From NCBI GenBank assembly GCA_900548565.1, contig URKV01000035.1, positions 1 through 14,607 of the forward strand: DNA of 14,607 nt. The letters are read 5' to 3'. Shown here one piece after another: positions 1-6,413 of this stretch. The DNA is from an uncultured Collinsella sp. GTDB taxonomy: Bacteria > Actinomycetota > Coriobacteriia > Coriobacteriales > Coriobacteriaceae. The position numbers and the translations under genes are program-made. Each line of letters begins with the position of its first letter. Positions within the stretch are counted from its first letter, which is position 1. The notes under the pieces are model-generated. The model saw only the letters and a list, made by a program, of their open reading frames with translations. It did not search any database and had not been told where the DNA came from.

Positions 1-49
1 ATCTACACGCGTAAGATCGTCGGCAGCGTCAGATGTGTATAAGAGACAG
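1..49 (+). other. Residual Nextera i5 sequencing adapter (artefact)
   Basis: This stretch is library adapter, not genome. Bases 1-8 (ATCTACAC) are the end of the Illumina P5 sequence, 9-16 (GCGTAAGA) look like an i5 index, 17-30 (TCGTCGGCAGCGTC) are the Nextera read 1 primer site, and 31-49 (AGATGTGTATAAGAGACAG) are the 19-bp Tn5 mosaic end. Order and junctions match the standard construct exactly. Genomic sequence therefore starts at base 50, and the reading frame entering the window from the left is cut there artificially. Confidence 0.98.
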
Positions 50-134
50 CCTTGGCGGCGCGCGGTGATAGAACTTCGTCGTCATTAAGCAGGTAGCGCA
101 GGATGACGGTCTCGTCGATGATGGTGCTACTCAT
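50..134 (-). CDS. PIN-domain (VapC-like) toxin, N-terminal fragment
   Basis: Only the first 28 codons are present; the reading frame then runs into adapter. The visible N-terminus has IIDETVILRYLL followed by NDDEVLSPRA, the usual opening of a PIN-domain nuclease: a beta strand with the first metal-binding Asp, then V/I-L-RYLL-x-DD. PIN toxins of this kind are RNases that cut tRNA, rRNA or mRNA. The start ATG (134-132) overlaps the end of the upstream antitoxin gene by 8 bases and has a GAGGAAG ribosome-binding site at 144-150, so the pair is translationally coupled. The common first motif is D-x-N; here it reads D-E-T, so the usual Asn is replaced. The remaining acidic active-site residues cannot be seen. 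The family assignment rests on a short segment but fits the context well. Confidence 0.7.
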
Positions 135-450
135 GGATATCTACTTCCTCGGGACCCAAAATCGAATCGTCGCATTCTGTAGCAAGGTACTCAATCCAGG
201 CATTGCGCTCCTCGGAGCGGCGATTGGGGTCTCCATATGCTTTGAGTGATCCATAGGCGGCGGTGCCGTCCTTTGAGCGCACGGCGACCGGCTGAAAGGG
301 AAGCTTGCGCATCAAAATGCTCTGCGCGACAAAAAGGCGAACGGCCTCGGCAAGCGATGTGCCCATGGCGTCGTAGAGGCGCTCGGCATGCTGTTTGTCC
401 TCTTCGCGAATGCGCACCTGCAGGATGGCTCGTTTTTGAGTCGATGACAT
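127..450 (-). CDS. RelB/DinJ-type ribbon-helix-helix antitoxin
   Basis: A 107-residue protein. Residues about 6-50 show the RelB/DinJ pattern: a short strand (AILQVRIREED), a helix, then an MGTSLAEAVRLFVAQSI turn-helix and the conserved K-LPFQP ending of the DNA-binding fold. The C-terminal half is charged and would wrap the toxin. The ATG at 450 is chosen because AAGGGGG lies 6 bases upstream (457-463) and because the family pattern starts a few residues later; a start at 516 would add 22 residues with no family resemblance. It is the first gene of a two-gene operon with the PIN-domain gene, and by analogy binds and neutralises the toxin and represses its own promoter. RelB/DinJ proteins usually partner RelE/YafQ-fold toxins; pairing with a PIN protein is less typical. 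It is divergent from the FHL genes and probably unrelated to them in function. Confidence 0.82.
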   Translation of the reverse strand: MSSTQKRAILQVRIREEDKQHAERLYDAMGTSLAEAVRLFVAQSILMRKLPFQPVAVRSKDGTAAYGSLKAYGDPNRRSEERNAWIEYLATECDDSILGPEEVDIHE

Positions 451-492
451 CACTGGCCCCCTTAATGAGCGTGCAATATAGTCGGTCAAATG

Positions 493-504
493 CGGCATGT
501 GCCG
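493..504. promoter_or_regulatory. Short inverted repeat upstream of the antitoxin gene
   Basis: CGGCA-TG-TGCCG is a near-contiguous 5+5 palindrome 43-54 bases upstream of the antitoxin start. A TATATT (475-480 read on the minus strand) lies between the two and could serve as a -10 element, though I find no good -35 partner. The position suits autoregulation by the antitoxin. The evidence is positional only, and 5-bp arms occur by chance. Confidence 0.25.
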
Positions 505-563
505 ATACTTGAGCATCTTATAACGATTACTTTATTTCACTCAAGTTGATAACCATGAACATG

Positions 564-577
564 AATACATGCGTATT
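564..577. promoter_or_regulatory. Candidate operator, copy 1 (AATAC-ATGC-GTATT)
   Basis: Perfect 5-bp arms around a 4-base spacer. The same arms and spacing recur at 680-693. The right half plus flank, GTATTACAT (573-581), recurs inverted as ATGTAATAC at 620-628. The 5-4-5 geometry is like that of CRP/FNR-family sites, but the arm sequence is not the FNR or CRP consensus, so the regulator is unknown. Confidence 0.45.
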
Positions 578-619
578 ACATCCATAATGAGAGTGTGTAA
601 AAATCTCTGAAGCGTACGC

Positions 620-632
620 ATGTAATACACTC
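620..632. promoter_or_regulatory. Candidate operator half-site, copy 2 (ATGTAATACACTC)
   Basis: This carries the left arm AATAC and the same spacer ACTC as copy 3, but the right arm is degenerate (ACCTT instead of GTATT). ATGTAATAC is the exact reverse complement of 573-581. Copies 1, 2 and 3 begin at 564, 624 and 680, about 56-60 bases apart. A perfect 8-bp palindrome, GCGTACGC, sits just upstream at 612-619. Confidence 0.35.
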
Positions 633-673
633 ACCTTTATAGCTACCCAAGAATAATTCCAACCTGCCAAAAC

Positions 674-699
674 CCCTGCAATACACTCGTATTGCAGGG
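674..699. promoter_or_regulatory. Candidate operator, copy 3: perfect 11-bp inverted repeat
   Basis: CCCTGCAATAC and GTATTGCAGGG are perfect 11-bp arms around ACTC, containing the AATAC-N4-GTATT core seen at 564-577. The centre is about 45 bases upstream of the TATATT at 731-736, a reasonable place for an activator contacting RNA polymerase. As RNA it would form a hairpin, but no T run follows in the operon direction, so a DNA-binding site is the better reading. Confidence 0.5.
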
Positions 700-730
700 C
701 CTATGCTCAAGTTTGCCCCCTGCAACTGCG

Positions 731-736
731 TATATT
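731..736 (+). promoter_or_regulatory. Possible -10 element of the FHL operon promoter
   Basis: TATATT matches five of six bases of the sigma-70 -10 consensus and lies in the last AT-rich stretch before the operon. No good -35 hexamer is found 16-18 bases upstream, which would fit an activator-dependent promoter using the palindrome at 674-699. TATATC at 744-749 is an alternative. The transcription start is not defined by the sequence alone. Confidence 0.3.
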
Positions 737-798
737 TAACCTGTATATCGTTGGAGGAATTCGATCGAAGTGCCTGTTTCGCCGCATGCACTCGATAC

Positions 799-853
799 GT
801 CGATGCCGGACCACGGGCGGTCCGGGGCAACGTCGACAGGGTCTCTCCGGCAT
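799..853 (+). promoter_or_regulatory. Structured 5' leader with two mutually exclusive stems
   Basis: CCGGACC (806-812) and GGTCCGG (819-825) can form a perfect 7-bp hairpin with a 6-base loop. An outer GTCGA (799-803) and TCGAC (833-837) can close a second helix. The overlapping segment ATGCCGG (803-809) is instead exactly complementary to CCGGCAT (847-853), which lies 7 bases before the AGGAGGG ribosome-binding site at 861-867. The two pairings exclude each other, so the leader could control translation or elongation. I do not recognise a known riboswitch class, and no folding calculation was run. Confidence 0.35.
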
Positions 854-877
854 GGGATTCAGGAGGGAGTGAACAAC

Positions 878-1396
878 ATGGGCAATAAACGAGTCGTGGC
901 TGATTCCTCACGCTGCATTGGGTGCCAAACCTGTATGGCGGCGTGCATCGAGGCACACGATATTCCCGGCAACATCGCCGCGCCGCGCCTGCGCGTGACG
1001 CGTACGTACGAGATCTCCGCACCGGTGGCATGCCACCACTGCGAGGACGCTCCGTGCGCCAAGGCCTGTCCTACGGGCGCCTTGTTCTTTGATCCAAAGA
1101 ACCATCGCATCGGCGTCAACGAGGACAACTGCATCGGCTGCAAGAGCTGCGTCATGGCATGCCCCTTTGGCGCCGTGAGCGTGGCGACCACGCAGGTCCC
1201 CGTCTTGATGGGCGACGTTCGCGTGGGTTCGCAGACTAAGAGCTTCGTGCTCAAGTGCGACCTGTGCGTGGACCGTCCCGGCGGTCCGGCGTGTGCCGAG
1301 GCGTGCCCGACCAAGGGTCTCACCCTGGTAGACGAGGAACGTTTGGCAGAACTGACTGCCGAGCGTGCCCGCGCCACCATCGAAAACGAGGCGTAA
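878..1396 (+). CDS. hydN: HydN-like four-cluster [4Fe-4S] ferredoxin
   Basis: A 172-residue cytoplasmic electron-transfer protein of the HydN/HycB/HyfA family. Sixteen cysteines form four [4Fe-4S] sites in the family order: C13/16/19/23, C52/55/60/64, C85/88/91/95 and C127/130/139/143. The opening KRVVADSSRCIGCQTC and the closing KCDLC...CPTKGL match HydN, which is about 175 residues long. The probable job is to pass electrons between FdhF, encoded next, and the hydrogenase, or to help assemble FdhF. The ATG at 878 is preceded by AGGAGGG (861-867) and sits where the family starts. An in-frame GTG at 770 with GGAGG upstream would add 36 residues that look like nothing in the family. The gap to fdhF is 75 bases. 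It is a paralogue of the hyfA product, so HydN versus HycB-like naming is a judgement based on length and position beside fdhF. Confidence 0.85.
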   Translation: MGNKRVVADSSRCIGCQTCMAACIEAHDIPGNIAAPRLRVTRTYEISAPVACHHCEDAPCAKACPTGALFFDPKNHRIGVNEDNCIGCKSCVMACPFGAVSVATTQVPVLMGDVRVGSQTKSFVLKCDLCVDRPGGPACAEACPTKGLTLVDEERLAELTAERARATIENEA

Positions 1397-1432
1397 GCGT
1401 TGGGGCGACAAGCCCAATGATTGTCAAATAAG

Positions 1433-1448
1433 TACCGAGTATTCGGTA
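1433..1448 (+). repeat. Inverted repeat in the hydN-fdhF spacer
   Basis: TACCGA-GTAT-TCGGTA has perfect 6-bp arms and ends 12 bases before the fdhF ribosome-binding site (AGGAGG, 1461-1466). A second hairpin is possible just upstream (TTGGG at 1400-1404 with CCCAA at 1413-1417). Neither is followed by a T run, so they are not ordinary terminators. They could protect a processed mRNA end or affect initiation of fdhF. Confidence 0.4.
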
Positions 1449-1471
1449 GCAGAGAAAGGAAGGAGGGTGTC

Positions 1472-3694
1472 ATGGAGAAGCATAAAGTGATTTGCCCGTA
1501 CTGCGGCGCCGGTTGCCAGTTTAACCTCTTGGTCCAAAACGGCCAGGTCGTGGGTACCGAACCGCTCAACGGCATCACCAACCAGAGCGAGCTGTGCCTT
1601 AAGGGCATGAGCGGCTACGACTTCATCAACGACACCAAGATCTTGACTCCTCGCGTACTGCACCCGATGATCCGCCGCACTAAGGGCGCGGATCTTGAGC
1701 GCGTAAGCTGGGACGAGGCACTGGATTTCACCGCATCTAAGATGCAGGCCATAATTGACGAATATGGTCCTAACGCTGTCATGACCACCGGCTCTTCGCG
1801 AGGCGGCGGCAATGAGGCGAACTACGTCATGCAGAAGTTTACGCGTGCGTGCATCGGCACCCACAGCGTGGACAACTGCGCCCGTACTTGACACGGCCCT
1901 ACTGTCCTCGGTCTGATGGACACGGTTGGTTCAGGTTGCATGTCATGCTCCATCCCCGGTATGGAGGATGCGGGCTGCATTTTCCTCTTCGGCTATAACC
2001 CTGCCGATTCGCACCCCATCGTCGCAAGGCGTATCGTGCGAGCCAAAGAAAAGGGTTGCAAGATCATCGTCGCCGACCCGCGCCATATCGAAACCGCGCG
2101 TATCGCCGATCTCTACCTTCCGATCAAGAACGGTTGCAACGTCGCGTTCCTCAACGCCTTTGCCAACTGCTTGGTCAACGATGGCCTCTACGACAAGGAA
2201 TTCGTCGCCGAGCATACGAACGGCTTTGACGAGTGGTGGGAGACCATCAAGAACTACACTCCCGAATCCGTACAGGACATCACGGGTGTCGAGCCCGCGT
2301 TGATCCACCAAGCTGCCGAGATGTACGCCACGGCGAAGCCCTCTGCCATCATTGGCTGGGGCATGGGCGTATGCCAGCAGAAGCAGAACCTGAAGACGGT
2401 GCACACCATCGCCTCCATCGCCTGCGTTGCCGGCCAGATCGGCAAACCCAACTCCGGCCTCGCGCCCGTGCGTGGCCAGAACAACGTCCAGGGCTCCTGC
2501 GATATGGGCATGCTGCCCAACCTGTATCCTGGCTACCAGAAAGTCACCGACCCGGCTGTGCGTGCCAAGTTTGCCAAGGCTTGGGGCGTGCCCGAGGAAA
2601 AGCTCCCGCTCGAGGAGGGCTACAAGCTCACCGACCTGGGCCACCTGGTCGACGAGGGCAAGGTGCACTGCTTCTACAACTACGGCGAGGACCCGGTGCA
2701 GACCGAGCCCGATTCGGCCGGCATGCGCAAGACGCTCTCCGAGCTGGATCTGTTCATTTGCCAGGACATCTTTATGACGCAGACGACCATGCTCGCCGAC
2801 GTCATCCTGCCCGCTACCTCTTGGGGCGAGCACGAGGGTGTCTTTACCGCATCCGACCGTAGCTTCCAGCACTTTGACGCGGCTGTTCCGCCCAAGGGCG
2901 AGTGCCGTCACGACTGGGAGATCTTCGCGGACCTGTCTACGCGCATGGGCTATCCCATGCACTACGACAACACCGAGCAGATCTGGAACGAGTGCATTAG
3001 CCTGTGCCCCAACTTTGTGGGCGCGACCTACGAGAAGATGGCTCCCGAGGGCGGTTACGCCCAGTGGCCCGTCAAGAGCACCGATGTGAACGACCACGGT
3101 ACGCCCGACATGTTCGCTGGTGGCAAGTTCACCACCAAGGACGGCCGTGCCAACCTGATGGCGCACGACTGGGAGGCGCCCTCCGAGCTTCCCGACGATG
3201 AGTACCCGCTCATCCTGTGCACCGTCCGCGAGGTCGGCCACTACAGCTGCCGCTCGATGACCGGCAACTGCAAGACGCTGGCGCTGCTTGCCGACGAGCC
3301 CGGTTTTGTCCGCATGAATCCCGCGGACGCCCAGGCGCGCGGCATCAAGAATGGCGACATCGTCTCGATTCACAGCCGCCGCGGCCAGGTATACAGCCGT
3401 GCCGACGTGAGCGATCGCATCAACAAGGGCACGGTCTACATGACCTACCAGTGGTGGATCGGCAAGTGCAACGAGCTGACCATTCACAAGGTTGACCCGG
3501 TCTCGCATACGCCCGAGGACAAGTTCTCCGCCTGCCAGGTCGACGCTATCGCCGACCAGGTCTGGGCCGAGGGCGAGGTCGAGCGTCAGTACACCGAGCT
3601 CAAGCAGGCTCTGGTGGACGCCGCCGCTCCCCAGGACGTTGAGCCCGGCGCCGCCAAGTTCGACGACGAGACGCACGTGAATCAAATCGTGTAG
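1472..3694 (+). CDS. fdhF: Formate dehydrogenase H, selenocysteine-containing (read through TGA at 1889-1891)
   Basis: This 740-residue molybdopterin enzyme oxidises formate to CO2 in the cytoplasm as the formate-consuming half of formate hydrogenlyase. The frame is interrupted by one TGA, which I read as selenocysteine at residue 140, the position of Sec140 in E. coli FdhF. It is followed by the conserved His141 and HGP. C8, C11, C15 and C42 bind the [4Fe-4S] cluster and K44 follows, all at the same numbers as in the E. coli enzyme. Family segments such as FGYNPADSHPIVA, PVRGQNNVQG, TSWGEHEGVF and REVGHYSCRSMTGNC are intact. The protein is about 25 residues longer than the 715-residue E. coli FdhF, mostly in an acidic C-terminal tail. 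The ATG at 1472 has AGGAGG 5 bases upstream. A SECIS-like hairpin follows the TGA, so this is not a pseudogene. Function requires SelA/B/C/D and Mo-cofactor genes encoded elsewhere. Confidence 0.95.
1892..1930 (+). promoter_or_regulatory. SECIS-like element directing Sec insertion
   Basis: TGTCC (1903-1907) and GGACA (1918-1922) form a 5-bp apical stem around a 10-base loop that contains GGTC at 1910-1913. In E. coli fdhF the SelB-binding GGUC also starts 18 bases after the UGA; the same 18-base distance (1892-1909) is kept here. A weaker lower stem is possible (GGCC 1895-1898 with GGTT 1924-1927, using G-U pairs). The element lies inside the coding sequence, as bacterial SECIS elements do. 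Confidence 0.8.
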
Positions 3695-3715
3695 TCCCGT
3701 TCTCGTTGGCTTTTT

Positions 3716-3758
3716 GGGCCGGGCGTCCCGTACGTTCGGGAGCCCGGCCCGTTATTTT
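3716..3758 (+). terminator. Strong GC hairpin after fdhF, possible leaky terminator
   Basis: GGGCCGGGC (3716-3724) pairs with GCCCGGCCC (3742-3750), and TCCCG (3726-3730) with CGGGA (3737-3741), around loop TACGTT. This gives about 14 pairs with one bulged G. The hairpin is followed by GTTATTTT, a weak T tract, and preceded by TTTTT (3711-3715). Because hyfA starts 15 bases later on the same strand, it probably acts as a partial terminator or as an mRNA-stabilising end that sets fdhF output apart from the hyf genes. Confidence 0.65.
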
Positions 3759-3772
3759 GAAAGGAAGTGGGG

Positions 3773-4390
3773 ATGAACCGCTTCATCGACATCAACCCGG
3801 AGAGGTGCATCGGCTGCGGAACATGCCAGTCCGCCTGTGCCGACGCCCACCGGATGCAGGGTCTTCAGGATACGCCGCGCTTGGCGCTCGTGAAGACCGG
3901 CGGTATTTCGGCCGCCCTTGCCTGCCACCATTGCGAGGGTGCCCCCTGCGCCGAGGTCTGCCCGGTGAATGCCATCGAGCACGATGGCGACCGCATCCAC
4001 GTCAAGGAGCAGGAGTGCATCGGGTGCAGGCTGTGCGCCATCGCGTGCCCCTTCGGAGCCATCCATCCCGATGGCACGTCTATCGCCGGTGTCGCAGGCA
4101 TGTGCGATCCGACGCCTTCGTATCCTAAGTCCCTGAGCAGCCTGCTTACGTGGGCTCCCGGCCAGTACACCTGCGCTGTCAAGTGCGACCTGTGCGCCTT
4201 CGATCCGGACGGCCCGCATTGTGTGGCGGCGTGCCCCACCAAGGCGCTGACCGTCATGGGCGGCTCGGCCGATCGCGAACTCGACGAGGCCAAGCGCCTG
4301 CGCTCGATCGAAAACGGTCCGGTCGTCGACGTTACCGCTGTGGCCCAGGGCCTGTCCGAGAAAGCAGAAGGGAGCGTAAACAATGGATAG
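3773..4390 (+). CDS. hyfA: Hydrogenase-4 component A, four-cluster ferredoxin subunit
   Basis: A 205-residue iron-sulfur protein, the same length as E. coli HyfA. Cysteines C12/15/18/22, C51/54/59/63, C82/85/88/92 and C138/141/150/154 make four [4Fe-4S] sites. The opening MNRFIDINPERCIGC is typical of HycB/HyfA. It should carry electrons from FdhF to HyfH and the hydrogenase core on the cytoplasmic side of the membrane. A segment at about residues 100-130, between clusters three and four, is longer than in the hydN paralogue and contains two extra cysteines (C111, C134). The ATG at 3773 has AAGGAAG just upstream; an in-frame GTG at 3767 is possible but lies on that ribosome-binding site. The last 8 bases overlap the start of hyfB, implying translational coupling. 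It is the first gene after the hairpin at 3716-3758. Confidence 0.9.
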   Translation: MNRFIDINPERCIGCGTCQSACADAHRMQGLQDTPRLALVKTGGISAALACHHCEGAPCAEVCPVNAIEHDGDRIHVKEQECIGCRLCAIACPFGAIHPDGTSIAGVAGMCDPTPSYPKSLSSLLTWAPGQYTCAVKCDLCAFDPDGPHCVAACPTKALTVMGGSADRELDEAKRLRSIENGPVVDVTAVAQGLSEKAEGSVNNG

Positions 4391-6401
4391 CATGACGCTG
4401 TTTATCGCATCGCTTGCCGTCTCGTGCATCGGTGCGCTCGCCTCGGTTCTGCTGATCAAGGCCGATAACGCCGCCAAGTCCGCCGGCTGCCTTATCGGCG
4501 CCGTCGCCGCGGTGCTTTCGTTTGTGGCCGGTATCCAGGCCGTGCTGGGCGATGTCACGTCGGTCGACACCATCGTGTTCTTCCCGTTTGCCCATTTCCA
4601 GCTGCTGCTCAATCAGCTGTCCGGCCTGTTCGTGGCACTCATCTCGGTGCTCGCGTTTGCCGGTTCGATCTACGGTCTCAACTACTTTGATGAGTACCCG
4701 GGCAAAAAGGGCCGCGCCGGCTTCTTCTTTAACACCTTCGTGGCGTCCATGATGCTCGTCATCACCGCCGACAATGTGTTTTGGTTCCTGGTCGCCTTTG
4801 AGCTCATGTCGCTGACCTCGTACTTCCTGGTCGTGATCGAGGAGAACGAGAACTCCATCCATGGCGGTTGGCTCTACTTTGTGATCGCGCACGTGGGCTT
4901 TGTGCTCATCATGGCGAGCTTCCTCACCATGACCAACTTCGCCGGTGGCTCGTTTGCCTTTGCGGATTTCCGCGCCACGCAGTTTAGCCCCGCGGTCGCA
5001 TCCGTGTGTTTCGTGCTCGCCTTCTTTGGCTTTGGCGCCAAGGCCGGTATCATCCCGCTGCACGGCTGGCTGCCCAAGGCACATCCCGAGGCGCCGTCCA
5101 ACGTGTCGGCCCTCATGTCCGGCGGCATGATCAAGATCGGTATCTTCGGTATCCTCAAGGTTGGTCTCGACCTGCTCTCCGCCTCGGGCGTTCAGGTCTG
5201 GTGGGGTCTTATGGTCATGGTCTTCGGTGCGATCTCGTCGGTCCTCGGCGTGGCATTCGCCCTGCAGGAGCATGACATCAAGCGCCTGCTGGCCTATCAC
5301 TCCGTCGAAAACATCGGCATCATTCTGCTCGGCGTCGGCGCTTCCATGGCCGCCATGGCACTCAACTCGGTCGGCATCGCCGTCCTAGCTCTGATGGCCG
5401 CCCTCTACCACACGTTCAACCACGCGATGTTTAAGGGCGAGCTGTTCTTGGGCGCCGGTGCACTGCTGTACTCCACGGGTACGCGCAATATGGAGAAGAT
5501 GGGCGGCCTGTTCCGTCGTATGCCGGCTACGGCCATCTGCTTCCTTATTGGCGCGCTTGCCATCTCGGCCATCCCGCCCTTCAACGGCTTTGTGTCCGAG
5601 TGGTTTACCTATCAGTCGCTGTTTAACGCCGCCATGCAGGGCGACAAGGCCGTCATGATCGTGGCCGTGTTCGCTGCCGTCGCGCTTGCCATTACCGGCG
5701 CGCTGGCTGTCACGTGCTTCGTCAAGGCCTATGGCGTCTCCTTTGCCTCCGCGCCCCGCTCCGAGGCCGCGGCCAACGCCAAGGAGGTTCCCGCCCCCAT
5801 GGTGTTTGCGCAGGGCCTGCTCGCAGCCATCTGCGTCGTTCTGGGCATTGGTGCTCCCGTGATCGCGCCCGTTCTGGTCGATGTTGCCGCGTCCGTGCTG
5901 CATCCGTACGGTGGCGTGTTTGCCGCCGAGGGCATGGAGCTCATGAACCAGTACTCCGGCGCTGCCACCTCCACGCCCGCGATCGCCATTGCGCTCGTGG
6001 TGCTTGTCGGCCTTGCCTGTGGTTATCGCAAGCTCAAGACCGTCGGCAAGGTGCAGAAGTCCCAGCCGTGGGCATGCGGCTATGCTCCCAACGAGCATAT
6101 GCCCGTCGTGGCCACGACCTTTGCCTCCGAGGTGTCCTGGTTTATGCAGCCGCTCTACACGCTGCGCGACCGCTGCACGGCCGTCTGCTGGTCCATCGCG
6201 CACTTCTTCCAGAAGCTCACCGGTGTGGCCGAGGCTGTGGAGCCCGTACCCGACAAGGTTCTCGTCGATGCCCCGCATAAGGGTGTCGAGAAGCTCGCCG
6301 ACCTCGCGACTAAGCTCGAGGGCGGCAATTACAGCATTTATATCTGCTACATCGTCGCGGCACTCGTGGTGTTCCTCGTGCTCGCCGTGCAAATGGGTTA
6401 A
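4383..6401 (+). CDS. hyfB: Hydrogenase-4 component B, antiporter-like membrane subunit
   Basis: A 672-residue polytopic membrane protein, the same length as E. coli HyfB, with roughly 15 hydrophobic segments. It belongs to the NuoL/M/N and Mrp antiporter-like family. Ion-translocation residues of the family are present: E140 in WFLVAFELMSLTSYFLV, K220 and H227 in FGAKAGIIPLHGWLPKAHPE, and K251 at the start of the next helix. It also has the DIKRLLAYHSVENIG and HTFNHAMFKG motifs. The C-terminal extension (about residues 560-672) ends in a further membrane helix, as in HyfB/HycC. It forms part of the membrane arm that may pump protons or sodium when formate is converted to H2. The start at 4383 overlaps hyfA and follows AAGGGAG (4367-4373). 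hyfC begins 12 bases after its stop. Confidence 0.93.
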   Translation: MDSMTLFIASLAVSCIGALASVLLIKADNAAKSAGCLIGAVAAVLSFVAGIQAVLGDVTSVDTIVFFPFAHFQLLLNQLSGLFVALISVLAFAGSIYGLNYFDEYPGKKGRAGFFFNTFVASMMLVITADNVFWFLVAFELMSLTSYFLVVIEENENSIHGGWLYFVIAHVGFVLIMASFLTMTNFAGGSFAFADFRATQFSPAVASVCFVLAFFGFGAKAGIIPLHGWLPKAHPEAPSNVSALMSGGMIKIGIFGILKVGLDLLSASGVQVWWGLMVMVFGAISSVLGVAFALQEHDIKRLLAYHSVENIGIILLGVGASMAAMALNSVGIAVLALMAALYHTFNHAMFKGELFLGAGALLYSTGTRNMEKMGGLFRRMPATAICFLIGALAISAIPPFNGFVSEWFTYQSLFNAAMQGDKAVMIVAVFAAVALAITGALAVTCFVKAYGVSFASAPRSEAAANAKEVPAPMVFAQGLLAAICVVLGIGAPVIAPVLVDVAASVLHPYGGVFAAEGMELMNQYSGAATSTPAIAIALVVLVGLACGYRKLKTVGKVQKSQPWACGYAPNEHMPVVATTFASEVSWFMQPLYTLRDRCTAVCWSIAHFFQKLTGVAEAVEPVPDKVLVDAPHKGVEKLADLATKLEGGNYSIYICYIVAALVVFLVLAVQMG

Positions 6402-6413
6402 GGAGGGGAGAGC

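Larger units (their letters stand above)
451..877. other. Divergent intergenic region between the toxin-antitoxin pair and the FHL operon
   Basis: This 427-base gap has no convincing gene. It is clearly richer in A/T than the genes on either side, especially 505-760, as expected of a control region. It must hold the start signals for the antitoxin gene (leftward) and for the FHL operon (rightward). Within it are a palindrome near the antitoxin, one full, one extended and one half copy of AATAC-N4-GTATT, an FNR-box-like sequence at 546-559, a candidate -10 at 731-736 and a structured leader at 799-853. No sigma-54 type promoter (TGGC-N8-TTGC) was found by eye. Confidence 0.8.

Noticed and set aside
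674..699. Rho-independent terminator
   Set aside because: The 11-bp inverted repeat has no T run after it on the + strand and only GTTTTGG on the minus strand, and no gene ends nearby.
451..877. Sigma-54 promoter and FhlA-type activator sites as in E. coli FHL operons
   Set aside because: I found no TGGC-N8-TTGC element and no FhlA-like site when reading this region.
451..877. tRNA, attachment site, insertion sequence or CRISPR repeats
   Set aside because: No cloverleaf, transposase fragment, terminal repeats or regularly spaced direct repeats are visible; the repeats present are short inverted operator-like motifs.
576..1031. A 151-codon minus-strand frame across the intergenic region
   Set aside because: It overlaps the start of hydN and the regulatory repeats, has no family resemblance and no clear ribosome-binding site.
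1421..1891. A separate 156-residue protein ending at TGA 1891, with fdhF as a pseudogene or two genes
   Set aside because: Both sides align as one FdhF in the same frame, the TGA falls exactly on Sec140, and a SECIS-like hairpin follows. The TTG at 1421 is not needed because the ATG at 1472 has a good ribosome-binding site and the family N-terminus.
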